Of a DNA stretch of 44,371 bases, positions 28,550 through 37,683 are shown piece after piece (within the stretch, counting starts at the first letter, position 1; each line of letters starts with the position of its first letter). Under the pieces are notes generated by a model. That model ran no database searches, was not told the DNA's origin, and worked only from the letters and a program-made list of their open reading frames with translations. The translations under genes were made by a program, and so were the position numbers. The DNA is from Chloroflexota bacterium (GTDB lineage: Bacteria; Chloroflexota; Limnocylindria; Limnocylindrales; CSP1-4). The stretch covers positions 1 through 44,371 of the forward strand of contig JACCVQ010000046.1 in the NCBI GenBank assembly GCA_013698095.1. The letters are read 5' to 3'.

Positions 28550-28987
28550 GGCATCAGGGTCGGCGGCCGGCCGGCGAGGCCGGCGTGGGGCCGGCGCTTG
28601 GTCAGCGCCGGCAGCAGGCCGGGCTCTCGACTGGCGACCTTCTGTCAGCACGTCGCCGAGCGCCCCGGCCAGATCGACCGGTGCCGCCTCGGGCTGGGTC
28701 TCGGGGAGTGGCTCGGCGGCCGCTCGGGAAGGGTCATCCTGGGCCTGCCGTCGTCCGGGCGGCCGTGCCTCGGCCGGCGGCATGGCCTCGGCCGGCGCCA
28801 CGGCGACTGGCGTTGCTGCGATTGGCGCCACCGTGGGGTGGCGAGCCGCCTCAACGGGTGGGAGCCATCGCGTCGGGGGGCTTCCGTCGGCGCGCCCACC
28901 GCGCAGGGCGCGGATCGCAAGGGCAATGAGGGCGGCGTTCGCGACCAGGGTCAGCGCGAACGCAAATGGCAACAGATCGACGGGCAT
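27884..28987 (-). CDS. Membrane-anchored protein with Pro/Ala-rich linker and degenerate GGDEF-like domain
   Basis: N-terminal TM PFAFALTLVANAALIALAIRAL; C-terminal AMLERTLRSAARGSDEVHVDGRARFRIVLPATGELAARAYLRRIRATVEP...LHLVVATA resembles a GGDEF fold without the GGDEF motif. Confidence 0.65.
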   Translation of the reverse strand: MPVDLLPFAFALTLVANAALIALAIRALRGGRADGSPPTRWLPPVEAARHPTVAPIAATPVAVAPAEAMPPAEARPPGRRQAQDDPSRAAAEPLPETQPEAAPVDLAGALGDVLTEGRQSRARPAAGADQAPAPRRPRRPAADPDASPTSRRGRRKFSLPPLDDDHEKVNRSIESFLGGGDAPAGPSAASDDAPDQASGAPPPSRRTRSAGPATPTTPRAATTIAVVALGGLSGPSPEPAAWDEGPPDEAVAMLERTLRSAARGSDEVHVDGRARFRIVLPATGELAARAYLRRIRATVEPQLEASGRQLHLVVATATALNVPIRTASAAANRRLDAALAAPASGSTMIEAADERDSDEPAPRAAAD

Positions 28988-29024
28988 GCGACCTCGCGGT
29001 CCGGAGCGGCGGGGGTCGTCCAGT

Positions 29025-30584
29025 CTACCCGGGTTCGATCCCACCGGCCGCCACGGCCCGCCTGACGACGAGCAGCGTGACGTCATCGAACGGCTCCGCC
29101 ACGCCTCGGAACGAGGCCACGTCGGTCATGACCGCAGCCACGATCGCGCCCGCCGACTGGCCCGCGAGCGAGACGAGGAGGTCCCGGAACCGTTCCTCGC
29201 CGTAGAAGCCACCAGTTGGTTCGCGGGCCTCCGTTACGCCGTCGGTGTGGCCGATCCACGCATCGCCGGGCCGGAGCTCGACGTCGACCGGGGTGGCCAT
29301 GATGTCCGCCGTCATCCCGATCAGCCGGCCGGGCGGATCGAGCACCTCCAGCGCGCCGCCGGCCCGCAGGACATGGACGGCATCGTGGCCGGCGCTTGCC
29401 ATCCGGAGCCGGCCGCTCGGAGCGTCCAGGACCGCGTGCGCGACGGTCAGGAACAGGCCGCTCGCCCGCTCCTCGACGAGGATCCGGTTGACGACGGCCA
29501 GCGTGTCGGCGGGATCGTCGCCGTGATCGGCCGCGGCATGGATCAGCGCTCGGCTGTCGGCCATGAGGATCGCTGCCGGGATCCCCTTGCCCGTGACGTC
29601 GGCGACGACGAGGCCCACGAGGGTCGGACGACCCCGCAACCGGAACACGTCGTAGAAGTCGCCACCGACCTCGCGCGCCGGCTCGTACGCGCTCGCGATC
29701 TCCCAGCCCGGGACGTCGGGGAAGCGACGCGGCATCAGGGACAGCTGGATCCGCCGGCCGATCTCGAGCTCGTGGTCGAGGACGCGCCGATCCGCGATCT
29801 GGCGCTGAAGACCCGCCCGTTCGATCGCGACCGCGGCCTGGCCGGCCACGGCGGCGAGGAGCTGGCGGTCGCCGGAGCTGAATGGCCGACTTTCCGGTGG
29901 CCGGGCGACGGCGATCGTGCCCTGTTCGCCCCGGGCGGTCCGCAGGAAGGCGACGAGGAGCGCCGGAAACGGTCCGTCGGGGCTGGTCTCGATATCGGCA
30001 CACAGGCCGGCGGCCGGATCCTCTGCCCGAAGCCGGCGGATCGCAGGGGCCGCCGCGGCGGCCAGCCGGGTGCTGTCGGCCGGATCGCCAGCGCTCGCCA
30101 GCGGCGTCCGGTCGTCCGGCCCGAGGACCACGCCGACGGTCGCCCCGAGCGGCCGCGACACCGTGGCAAGCGTGCAGCCCGCGATCGCAGTGGGATCGAC
30201 GCTGTCGCCGAGCATGGCCGACAGGCGCGACAGGAGGGCGAGCTCGCGGAGGTCGACGATCGCGGCCGCGCCGACAGCCCGCCGGCGGATCGCCTCGGCG
30301 GCAGTCATCTCGACGGCGCGGGCGACGAACCGCGCGACAGCCGGACCCGCCGGGCCCGCAGCCGCGACCTCGATGGCACCCAGAACCGCGCCATCTACGG
30401 CGATCCGCTCTCGGACGGCGCCGTCGTCGGCGATCTCGCCGAGCCCGGCGCCGCGCGCCGCAAGGACGTGACCGTCAACAGCGATGAGCCGGATGCCGGC
30501 CTCCGGCGCCAGCTCCAGTGCGGCGTCGATCAGGGCCGCGGCAGCCTCCGGCTCAACCAGCCTGGCGAGCGTCGGTGCCGCCAC
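29025..30584 (-). CDS. GAF-domain + PP2C/SpoIIE-family protein phosphatase
   Basis: LEIGRRIQLSLMPRRFPDVPGWEIASAYEPAREVGGDFYDVFRL...VADVTGKGIPAAILMADSRA; GTG start at 30584 is a guess (ORF open to 30767). Confidence 0.9.
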   Translation of the reverse strand: MAAPTLARLVEPEAAAALIDAALELAPEAGIRLIAVDGHVLAARGAGLGEIADDGAVRERIAVDGAVLGAIEVAAAGPAGPAVARFVARAVEMTAAEAIRRRAVGAAAIVDLRELALLSRLSAMLGDSVDPTAIAGCTLATVSRPLGATVGVVLGPDDRTPLASAGDPADSTRLAAAAAPAIRRLRAEDPAAGLCADIETSPDGPFPALLVAFLRTARGEQGTIAVARPPESRPFSSGDRQLLAAVAGQAAVAIERAGLQRQIADRRVLDHELEIGRRIQLSLMPRRFPDVPGWEIASAYEPAREVGGDFYDVFRLRGRPTLVGLVVADVTGKGIPAAILMADSRALIHAAADHGDDPADTLAVVNRILVEERASGLFLTVAHAVLDAPSGRLRMASAGHDAVHVLRAGGALEVLDPPGRLIGMTADIMATPVDVELRPGDAWIGHTDGVTEAREPTGGFYGEERFRDLLVSLAGQSAGAIVAAVMTDVASFRGVAEPFDDVTLLVVRRAVAAGGIEPG

Positions 30585-30609
30585 TGGTGTCAGGTCCCGG
30601 ACATGCCGG

Positions 30610-31020
30610 TCAGGCGCTCGCGGCGGCGACGGCGGCCTCGCGATCAGCGTGAACCGGGAACAGCGACAGCATCCCGCTCCGATCGAGCACCCGGTGGACC
30701 GCCGGCGGCGGTCCGGCGAGGACGAGGGCGGGGGCATCGTCGGCCGCGGCCCCGGTCCCGATGTCATGGATCGCCTGCCAGCCGTCTTCGGGTGAGGTTG
30801 GTTCCTGGCCGTGCAGAAGCAGGGCGATCGAATGGATCGCCACCAGGCCCGAGCTGCCCATGTACGTCAAGCCGGCGAGATCGAGGACGATCCGCGACGC
30901 CCCACCGTCACGGGCGGCCCGGCCGGCCCCGATCACCTGCTCGAAGTTGGAGCCGTCGAGCTCGCCGGTCAGGGCGATGACCGCCAGGTCAGCGCTTGGT
31001 TGGTCGGTCGCGATGTCCAT
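30610..31020 (-). CDS. STAS-domain anti-sigma factor antagonist
   Basis: LAVIALTGELDGSNFEQVI...SRIVLDLAGLTYMGSSGLVAIHSIALLL. Confidence 0.88.
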   Translation of the reverse strand: MDIATDQPSADLAVIALTGELDGSNFEQVIGAGRAARDGGASRIVLDLAGLTYMGSSGLVAIHSIALLLHGQEPTSPEDGWQAIHDIGTGAAADDAPALVLAGPPPAVHRVLDRSGMLSLFPVHADREAAVAAASA

Positions 31021-31483
31021 CGGGGGTCCCTTCCGTGGCGGTCCGCAGGAGCTTGCGGACCGTCACCTCGTTGCCGCCTGTCGGCAGGATACGGTGGCTG
31101 AACTCGTCCGTCAGCGTCCGCGCGAGATGGACCCCCATTCCGCCGAGATGGCGCCGCTCGAGCGGTCGGTCGAGCGGCGGCTCCGGGACGGCCGTCGGGT
31201 CGAACGGCGGGGCGTCGTCGCGGATCCGGAAGGCGAGCCGGTCGGCCGATGGGACGAAGGCCACCTCGACGCTTCCCGGCCGGCCAGCGTAGCCGTGCTC
31301 GACGACGTTGCAGACGAGCTCGTCGACCGCCTGGACGAGGTCGGCGACCGTCTCGGCGTCGGCCCCGGCCGGGATCGCGCTGGCCCGAACGAACGCCCGG
31401 ACCGCGGCGAGGTGGTCGACACCGGCCTGGATCGTGATCGACACCGGGGGTGCGACCTCCGCGTCGGCCTGCGGATCGGGCAT
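30989..31483 (-). CDS. Anti-sigma factor / serine kinase (RsbW-like HATPase)
   Basis: LVQAVDELVCNVVEHGYAGRPGSVEVAF...LAFRIRDDAPPFDP...GGMGVHLARTLTDEFSH. Confidence 0.9.
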   Translation of the reverse strand: MPDPQADAEVAPPVSITIQAGVDHLAAVRAFVRASAIPAGADAETVADLVQAVDELVCNVVEHGYAGRPGSVEVAFVPSADRLAFRIRDDAPPFDPTAVPEPPLDRPLERRHLGGMGVHLARTLTDEFSHRILPTGGNEVTVRKLLRTATEGTPDGHRDRPTKR

Positions 31484-31511
31484 GACTGGGTCTCTCGGCC
31501 GAGCTCGGGAC

Positions 31512-32909
31512 CTAAGCCAGACGGGCGTAGTCGGCGGTCGAGCGCTTGAGGAACTTGCCGTGTCCCTTCTTTCCGGTGAATGCCCCGTCGCGGACGATGA
31601 CCGCCCCGCGCGACAGGACGATGTCCGAGCGGCCCTGGACCGCGCGCCCCTCGTAGCACGAGTAGTCGACGTCCATGTGGTGCGTCGCGGCGCTGATCGT
31701 CCGGGTCGCCGCCGGGTCGTAGACCACGATGTCCGCGTCCGAGCCGACCGCGATCGTGCCCTTCCTGGGGAACATCCCGAACAGCTTGGCCGGAGCCGTG
31801 GCGATGATCTCGACCCAGCGCTCCTTGGTCAGCCGGCCGCCCACGACGCCGCCGTCGTGGAGGAGGTCGACCCGGTCCTCCACGCCCGGCAGGCCGTTGG
31901 GGATCTTCCGGAAGTCGCCCTTGCCCAGGTCCTTCTGCCCCTCGAAGTCGAACGGGCAATGGTCGGTCGCGACGAGCTGGAGGTCGTCCTTGATCAGGCC
32001 TGTCCAGAGCTCGTCCTGGTGGTCGGCGGAGCGGAGCGGCGGTGAGCACACGAACTTCGCGCCTTCGAATCCGTTGCCCATGTCGTCGATGGACAGGAAC
32101 AGGTATTGGGGGCACGTCTCGGCGAACACCTGCGAGCCACGGTCGCGGGCGTCGCGGACGGCGGTCAGCGCGTCGCGGGCGGAGAGGTGGACGATGTACA
32201 CCGGGACCTGCGCCGCCTCGGCCAGGCGGATGACCCGGTTCGTCGCCTCGCCCTCGAAGATCGGGTAGCGGGCGATGCCGTGGTAGAGCGGATCGGTCTT
32301 GCCGGCGCCGACGAGGTCTGCCGCGACGATGTCGATCGCCATCCCGTTCTCGGCGTGCATCATGATCAGCCCGCCGTTCGTGGCGGTCTGCTGCATGGCC
32401 CGGAAGATCGCCCCGTCGTCGCTGTAGAAGACGCCCGGGTAGGCGGTGAAGAGCTTGAAGTCCGGGACGCCCTCCGCGACGAGCTGGTCCATCTCCTTGA
32501 GGGTCTCGTCGTTGACGTCGCTCATGATCATGTGGAAGCCGTAGTCGGCGACGGCATTGCCCTCGGCCTTGGCGTGCCATGCATCGAGGCCGGCCCGGAG
32601 CGACGAGCCGCGGCTCTGGACCGCGAAGTCGACGATGGTCGTCGTGCCGCCGAAGGCTGCCGCGCGGGTCCCCGACTCGAACGTGTCCTTGGCGAATGTG
32701 CCGCCGAAGGGCAGCTCCATGTGGGTGTGGACGTCGATCGCGCCCGGGATCAGCCAGCGCCCGGCGGCGTCGATCGTTTCGTCCGCGGTCGTTCCGTTGG
32801 CCGCCAGGTCGGTCCCGATCTGGGCGATCGTCTCGCCGTCGATCAGGACGTCCGCGGCGGTCGAGCCGTCAGCCGTGACGATCGTCCCGTTGGTGATCAG
32901 CGTGCGCAT
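31512..32909 (-). CDS. Dihydropyrimidinase / D-hydantoinase
   Basis: IPGAIDVHTHMELPFGGTFAKDTFESGTRAAAFGGTTTIVDFAVQ, DFKLFTAYPGVFYSDDGAIF; SD gaggagg before ATG. Confidence 0.95.
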   Translation of the reverse strand: MRTLITNGTIVTADGSTAADVLIDGETIAQIGTDLAANGTTADETIDAAGRWLIPGAIDVHTHMELPFGGTFAKDTFESGTRAAAFGGTTTIVDFAVQSRGSSLRAGLDAWHAKAEGNAVADYGFHMIMSDVNDETLKEMDQLVAEGVPDFKLFTAYPGVFYSDDGAIFRAMQQTATNGGLIMMHAENGMAIDIVAADLVGAGKTDPLYHGIARYPIFEGEATNRVIRLAEAAQVPVYIVHLSARDALTAVRDARDRGSQVFAETCPQYLFLSIDDMGNGFEGAKFVCSPPLRSADHQDELWTGLIKDDLQLVATDHCPFDFEGQKDLGKGDFRKIPNGLPGVEDRVDLLHDGGVVGGRLTKERWVEIIATAPAKLFGMFPRKGTIAVGSDADIVVYDPAATRTISAATHHMDVDYSCYEGRAVQGRSDIVLSRGAVIVRDGAFTGKKGHGKFLKRSTADYARLA

Positions 32910-32978
32910 CGATCCTCCTCGAGGCCGGGCGCGGATCGGCGACCGGGGCAGGGGACGAGGATAGCGAAGCGGGGGCGG

Positions 32979-34151
32979 TCAGGGTCGCCGTCGACGCCGC
33001 ATCAGGGGCATCAACGTGAGGATGGCGATTCCTGTGGCGACGAACATTGCCGTCAGGCCGCTGGCCTGCGCTCCACGCTCGGCGACGGGCGCGTCGGTGG
33101 CCGTTGGCGGGACCGTGACCGACGGAAACCCCGGACTGTCGACCCCGGGCCCGATGGATGGCCCGGGACCGCCACCCGATCCGCCATTTCTCGTCGGCGG
33201 CGCCAGGGGCGCCGGCGGTCGGGGTGTCACACCCGGGACACGGATGGGCGTTGGGGCCGGCGCGGCCGGCGGCGCGGTCGGGCGGGGCGTTGGCGCCGGG
33301 GTCGGCGGAGCGAGGGCGAACGGCGGCAGCTCGCCGACGATCGCGCTCGGCTGGATCGACCGATCCTGGTTCTTGTTGCCGGTGCCGTCGAGCTGGAGCG
33401 TCCGCATGTGCCACGGCGCTCCTGAGACCATGCCGGCCCCATCGCTCGCGCCACCGACCAGGCGGTTCCAGAAGGCGGACTGGGCGAGGTGACCACCCCA
33501 CGCGAGCAGGACTGCCTTGCTCGTCGAGCGGAAGCGGACGGTCATGTCACCGGTGCTGTTGCCGCTCGTCGGTCCGCTGTGGACGGGCTTGGAGATCGAG
33601 ACGATCGTGCCGCCCCAGATCGTCAACCGTCGCGGCGTCGCCGAGTAGGACTGGGCGCCGTGGACCGACAGCCCGTCCATCACGAACGGATCCACCGGGA
33701 ATGCGGCCGAGGACGAGGCCGGCATGCTGGGGCACATCGACGAGATGCCGCCGCCCGATCCGGCGCAGATCTTGCCGGCTGCGTTCGTGACGTTCCAGGT
33801 CGCGAGGAAGTCGTAGGCCTTGTGGCCGCCCGCCGTGACGTCGTAGTTGATGTGGATCGTGTGGACGCCAGCGGTCAGCCCCTCGATCGCGAGCCGGAAC
33901 GGGACGATTCCGCCTTCCGGATAGCGCGAGTTGTTGCCGTTCAGGTTGCCGTTCTGCCAGGCCCGATCCGAGCTCGCCCACTGGTCGAGGTTGACCGTGG
34001 TCGCGGCACTGGCCGGTCCGGCCACGACGGCGGCGAGAAGGGCCCCGGCCACGACGGCGAGAACCTGTCGATACGGCCGGGAAAGGCGACCGCGCCCGAT
34101 CGTCCGACGGTGGGGCGCTCGCCGCGCCGTTCGTGTGGCTTGTGTGACCAC
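32979..34151 (-). CDS. Secreted/surface protein: signal peptide, conserved N-terminal domain, Pro-rich linker, C-terminal TM + poly-Arg
   Basis: VLAVVAGALLAAVVAGPASAATTVNLDQWASSDRAWQNGNLNGNNSRYPEGGIVPFRLAIEG...; tail LTAMFVATGIAILTLMPLMRRRRRP; GTG at 34151 with GGAGG SD. Confidence 0.8.
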   Translation of the reverse strand: MVTQATRTARRAPHRRTIGRGRLSRPYRQVLAVVAGALLAAVVAGPASAATTVNLDQWASSDRAWQNGNLNGNNSRYPEGGIVPFRLAIEGLTAGVHTIHINYDVTAGGHKAYDFLATWNVTNAAGKICAGSGGGISSMCPSMPASSSAAFPVDPFVMDGLSVHGAQSYSATPRRLTIWGGTIVSISKPVHSGPTSGNSTGDMTVRFRSTSKAVLLAWGGHLAQSAFWNRLVGGASDGAGMVSGAPWHMRTLQLDGTGNKNQDRSIQPSAIVGELPPFALAPPTPAPTPRPTAPPAAPAPTPIRVPGVTPRPPAPLAPPTRNGGSGGGPGPSIGPGVDSPGFPSVTVPPTATDAPVAERGAQASGLTAMFVATGIAILTLMPLMRRRRRP

Positions 34152-34381
34152 GACAGGTCCCTCCGGTGACACTGCGCTCTGGAGTCGCACTGTCGCCGAC
34201 AGGAGGGTCCCGTTGTCGAGGGTGACTGGCGGGCTATCGACCGGTCCGGACCACCCTCGACCGGACGCCGGAGCGGATTGGGACGTGGTTCACGGTGCAG
34301 CCGGACACCGATTGGGCACCGTGGGGGGTCGGCCGGCGCTCGGCCGGCTCTGCCGCTCGCGCCGGAGCCGCGGCGCGTGGG

Positions 34382-34780
34382 TCAGCCGTGCTTCGGCTCG
34401 CGCATCTTTCCCAGGGCGAGGAGGACGCTTGCGCCCAGCAGGGCGAAGATCGCACCGCCCAGGATCGGTCGGCCCGCGCCGTACACGAGGAATTCGACAT
34501 CGACGCTCGGCAGGCGGGTTGCGACGACCGCGAGGACGAGAATCGCGATCAGCCACGTCGCGTATCGGGCGAAACGGCGCTGGGTGCGGGTCTTCCGGGC
34601 GCCCTCGCCGTCCATGTCCCAGAACGGATCGTGGCGCTTGGAAGCGAGGGTCAGGCGGGTCACGGGAGGATCCTCCGGCGGTGTGGGCGTGGGGGTCACT
34701 GCATCGTGACGCGCCGGCGAGCCTTCGACCAGCCCGACCTTCGGGTCATGCGTCTCATCGAATCTGGTTAGGCCGGCCAA
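34382..34780 (-). CDS. Hypothetical membrane protein
   Basis: Two hydrophobic segments (YATWLIAILVLAVVATRL; GGAIFALLGASVLLALG); start uncertain. Confidence 0.5.
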   Translation of the reverse strand: MAGLTRFDETHDPKVGLVEGSPARHDAVTPTPTPPEDPPVTRLTLASKRHDPFWDMDGEGARKTRTQRRFARYATWLIAILVLAVVATRLPSVDVEFLVYGAGRPILGGAIFALLGASVLLALGKMREPKHG

Positions 34781-34782
34781 AC

Positions 34783-35775
34783 TCAGCGGCGCATGGCCGG
34801 GATGATCTCGCGCCCGTACACCTCGAGGACATCCTCTTCGTCGCCGTTCATCAGATAGAGGTTGAACTGGTCGACGCCGACCTCGGCCAGACGGCGCAGC
34901 TTCGCCACGTGGTCGTCGACCGAGCCGAGAACGCAGAACCGGTCCGTCACCTCGTCGCCGACGAAGCCCGCGTTCGACGAGCCGACCTCGGCGTGATGCA
35001 GGTAGTCGTAGCCCTCGCGGTCGCGGACGTACCCGGTCAGCGACTCCGGGAGCTGCTCGCGGGGGTACTTGTTGACGAGGTCGACGACGTGGTTGCTGAC
35101 GAGGGCCGGGAACCAGCGCGTCCGCTCCCGACAGTCACCGAGATCGCCGACGTGGGCGGGCGCCGCCGCCTGGATCCTGACGGAACCAGCGGCTCGGCCG
35201 GCGGCCGCCTCGGCCGCACGAACCTGGCCGACGAACCAGCCGATCAGGTCCGGATCGGCCAGCTGGAGGATGACTCCATCGGCGACCCGGCCCGTCATCG
35301 CCAGGGTCATCGGGCCGTAGCCCGCGACCCAGACCGGCAGCTGCCAGCCGCGCGTCCACGCGAAGTGGAGGTTCGTTCCCTCGTAGGCGATCGTGTCGCC
35401 CGCGACGAGCGTGCGGATCACCTGGATGGCCTCCTCGAGCGTGGCCGTCGTCGTGGGTGGCTTGCCGAGGACGCGGCGGGCGGAATCGCCCCGCCCAATT
35501 CCGAGATCCATCCGGCCATCGCTCAGCTCGTCGAGGGTGGCCAGCAGCGAGGCCGTGACGGACGGCTCGCGCGTCGCCGGGTTCGTGACACAGGTGCCGA
35601 GCCGCATCCCCTCGGTCGCCTGGGCCATCAGCGTCAGCAGCGGATACGGGTCTCGCCACAGGACGTGCGAATCGAACAGCCAACCGGACGTGAACCCGGC
35701 CGTCTCGGCCTGGCGCGTCAGCGCCACGGTCCGCTCGACTGTGTGTTCTGGCTTCAGCGTGAACCCGAATTGCAT
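34783..35775 (-). CDS. LLM class F420-dependent oxidoreductase
   Basis: MQFGFTLKPEHTVERTVALTRQAETAGFTSGWLFDSHVLWRDPYPLLTLMAQATEGMRLGTCVTNPATREPSVTASLLATLDELSDGRMDLGIGRGDSARR. Confidence 0.93.
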   Translation of the reverse strand: MQFGFTLKPEHTVERTVALTRQAETAGFTSGWLFDSHVLWRDPYPLLTLMAQATEGMRLGTCVTNPATREPSVTASLLATLDELSDGRMDLGIGRGDSARRVLGKPPTTTATLEEAIQVIRTLVAGDTIAYEGTNLHFAWTRGWQLPVWVAGYGPMTLAMTGRVADGVILQLADPDLIGWFVGQVRAAEAAAGRAAGSVRIQAAAPAHVGDLGDCRERTRWFPALVSNHVVDLVNKYPREQLPESLTGYVRDREGYDYLHHAEVGSSNAGFVGDEVTDRFCVLGSVDDHVAKLRRLAEVGVDQFNLYLMNGDEEDVLEVYGREIIPAMRR

Positions 35776-35843
35776 GGCTCTCCCTGCGGGCCGAGAGTAC
35801 AGCGCCGCCGTACGAGCAATCGAGCCCGCCGCGCTGGCGCCGA

Positions 35844-36617
35844 CTACGGCAGGCTGCGGATCATCCCGCCGTCGACGGGGACGATGGCACCATTCACGTA
35901 CGACGCCAGCGGCGACAGGAGGAATGCCACGACAGGACCAACCTCGCTGGGTCGACCGTAGCGATTGAGCGGGATCCGTGCTTCCATCTGACGCCGGACA
36001 TCATCGACACCGATGCCCGCGTCGGCGGCACGCTTCGAATCCAGGGCGGCGATCCGGTCCGTCGCGATCCGGCCCGGCGCGATCCCGTTGATCCGGATCG
36101 GCGCCACCTCGGGCAACAGCGACTTGATGAGTCCAACCAGGCCGGGTCGCAGGACGTTCGAGGTGACCAGCCCCGGGATCGGCTCTCGGACGGAGCTGGA
36201 CAGGACGACCACGACCGCCGGAACATCGGATTGCCGGAGGATGGGGATCGCGACGCGGAAGAGGCGAAGCGTCGATTGAAGCGTCCCGGCGATCGCGTTC
36301 ACCCATGCCGCCTCGTCGAGATCATCGAACGTCCCTGCCGGTGGACCACCCGAATTGACGACGAGGAGATCGAGCCCGCCGAGCGCATCGACCGCCCCGT
36401 TCACCGCGGTCTCCGGGCCGATATCGGTCGAGAGGTCGGCCGAAAGCGCCAGGCAACCGAGCCTCGTCGCGAGGTCTCGCAACGCGACCGACTCTCTCGC
36501 CGCCAGCGCGACGCTGGCGCCTTCCGCGACCAAGGTCTCCGCGATCGACGCGCCGAGGCCTCGGCTTGCTCCGCAGACAAGGGCACGTCGGCCAAGCAGA
36601 TCCAGATCCATGCTCAC
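35844..36617 (-). CDS. SDR family oxidoreductase lacking a canonical YxxxK
   Basis: RRALVCGASRGLGASIAETLVAEGASVALAARE; SSSVREPIPGLVTSNVLRPGLVGLIKSL; RINGIAPGRIATDRI. Confidence 0.9.
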   Translation of the reverse strand: MSMDLDLLGRRALVCGASRGLGASIAETLVAEGASVALAARESVALRDLATRLGCLALSADLSTDIGPETAVNGAVDALGGLDLLVVNSGGPPAGTFDDLDEAAWVNAIAGTLQSTLRLFRVAIPILRQSDVPAVVVVLSSSVREPIPGLVTSNVLRPGLVGLIKSLLPEVAPIRINGIAPGRIATDRIAALDSKRAADAGIGVDDVRRQMEARIPLNRYGRPSEVGPVVAFLLSPLASYVNGAIVPVDGGMIRSLP

Positions 36618-36641
36618 CCCTCCGTGGGTCGTCAGGTGTCC

Positions 36642-37493
36642 CTAGGGCCGGGTGAGGTCGCCGTATGCGTCGGGCCGGCGGTCGCGATAGAACTGCCAGG
36701 TCTGACGGACCTCGGTGATCAGATCGAGGTCCATGTCGCGGACGATCAGCTCCTCGTCATGGGCCGACCCGAGGTCGCCGATGAACTGGCCGCGCGGGTT
36801 CACGAAGTAGCTCTGGCCGTAGAAGTCGTCGTCGCCGTAGTCCTTCTCGATCCCCACCCGGTTGATCGTCCCGACGTAGTAGCCGTTGGCCACGGCGTGG
36901 CTGACCTGTTCGATCCGCCACAGGTACTCGCTCAGGCCACGCGACGTGGCGCTTGGGATGAAGACCATCTCAGCGCCGTTCAGGCCGAGCGCTCGAGCCC
37001 CCTCGGGGAAGTGGCGGTCGTAGCAGATGTAGACGCCGACCTTGCCGACCGCCGTCTCGAACACCGGATAGCCGGTGTTGCCCGGACGGAAGTAGAACTT
37101 CTCCCAGAAGCCCTTGACGTGCGGGATGTGGGTCTTGCGGTACTTGCCGAGATACGACCCGTCGGCGTCGATCACGGCGGCCGTGTTGTAGTAGATCCCC
37201 GAGGCCTTCGAGTCCTCCTCGTACATCGGCACGACGAGGACCATGCCCGTCTCCTTGGCGAGGGCCTGCATCCGGATCGTCGTCGGCCCGTCCGGGATCA
37301 GCTCGGTGTAGCTGTAGTACTGGGGATCCTGGACCTGGCAGAAATAGGGGCCGTAGAACAGCTCCTGGAAGAGCATCACCTGGGCGCCCTGCTTGCTGGC
37401 TTCGTGGGCCGCGGCCTCGTGCTTCTGGATCATCGATTCCTTGTCGCCCGTCCAGGTGGCCTGGAGGAGCGCTCCTTTGACGATGCGCGGCAT
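36642..37493 (-). CDS. Nitrilase-superfamily carbamoyl hydrolase (beta-ureidopropionase-like)
   Basis: QVMLFQELFYGPYFCQVQDPQYY, RKTHIPHVKGFWEKFYFRPGNTGYPVFETAVGKVGVYICYDRHFPEGARALGLNGAEMVFIPSAT (E-K-C triad). Confidence 0.94.
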   Translation of the reverse strand: MPRIVKGALLQATWTGDKESMIQKHEAAAHEASKQGAQVMLFQELFYGPYFCQVQDPQYYSYTELIPDGPTTIRMQALAKETGMVLVVPMYEEDSKASGIYYNTAAVIDADGSYLGKYRKTHIPHVKGFWEKFYFRPGNTGYPVFETAVGKVGVYICYDRHFPEGARALGLNGAEMVFIPSATSRGLSEYLWRIEQVSHAVANGYYVGTINRVGIEKDYGDDDFYGQSYFVNPRGQFIGDLGSAHDEELIVRDMDLDLITEVRQTWQFYRDRRPDAYGDLTRP

Positions 37494-37683
37494 GGTGGGC
37501 CCTCACTCGATCATGGCGTTGGCAGAAGAAGGGGAGCGTACAACGGCGTCCACGTCCCGGGCCGGCCATCGGCACTCCGCCCGCCGGGATCTGCGATACG
37601 CAGCTGGATTGCAACGGACCTGCCACCACCAGCGCAGCCGGACAGCTGCCGCCCACGGCACGTGCCCCTGAGAATCCGCGACC

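Noticed and set aside
29020-29050. GGTTCGATCC resembling a tRNA T-arm
   Set aside because: Flanking bases do not form a T-stem and it lies at the coding end of the PP2C gene
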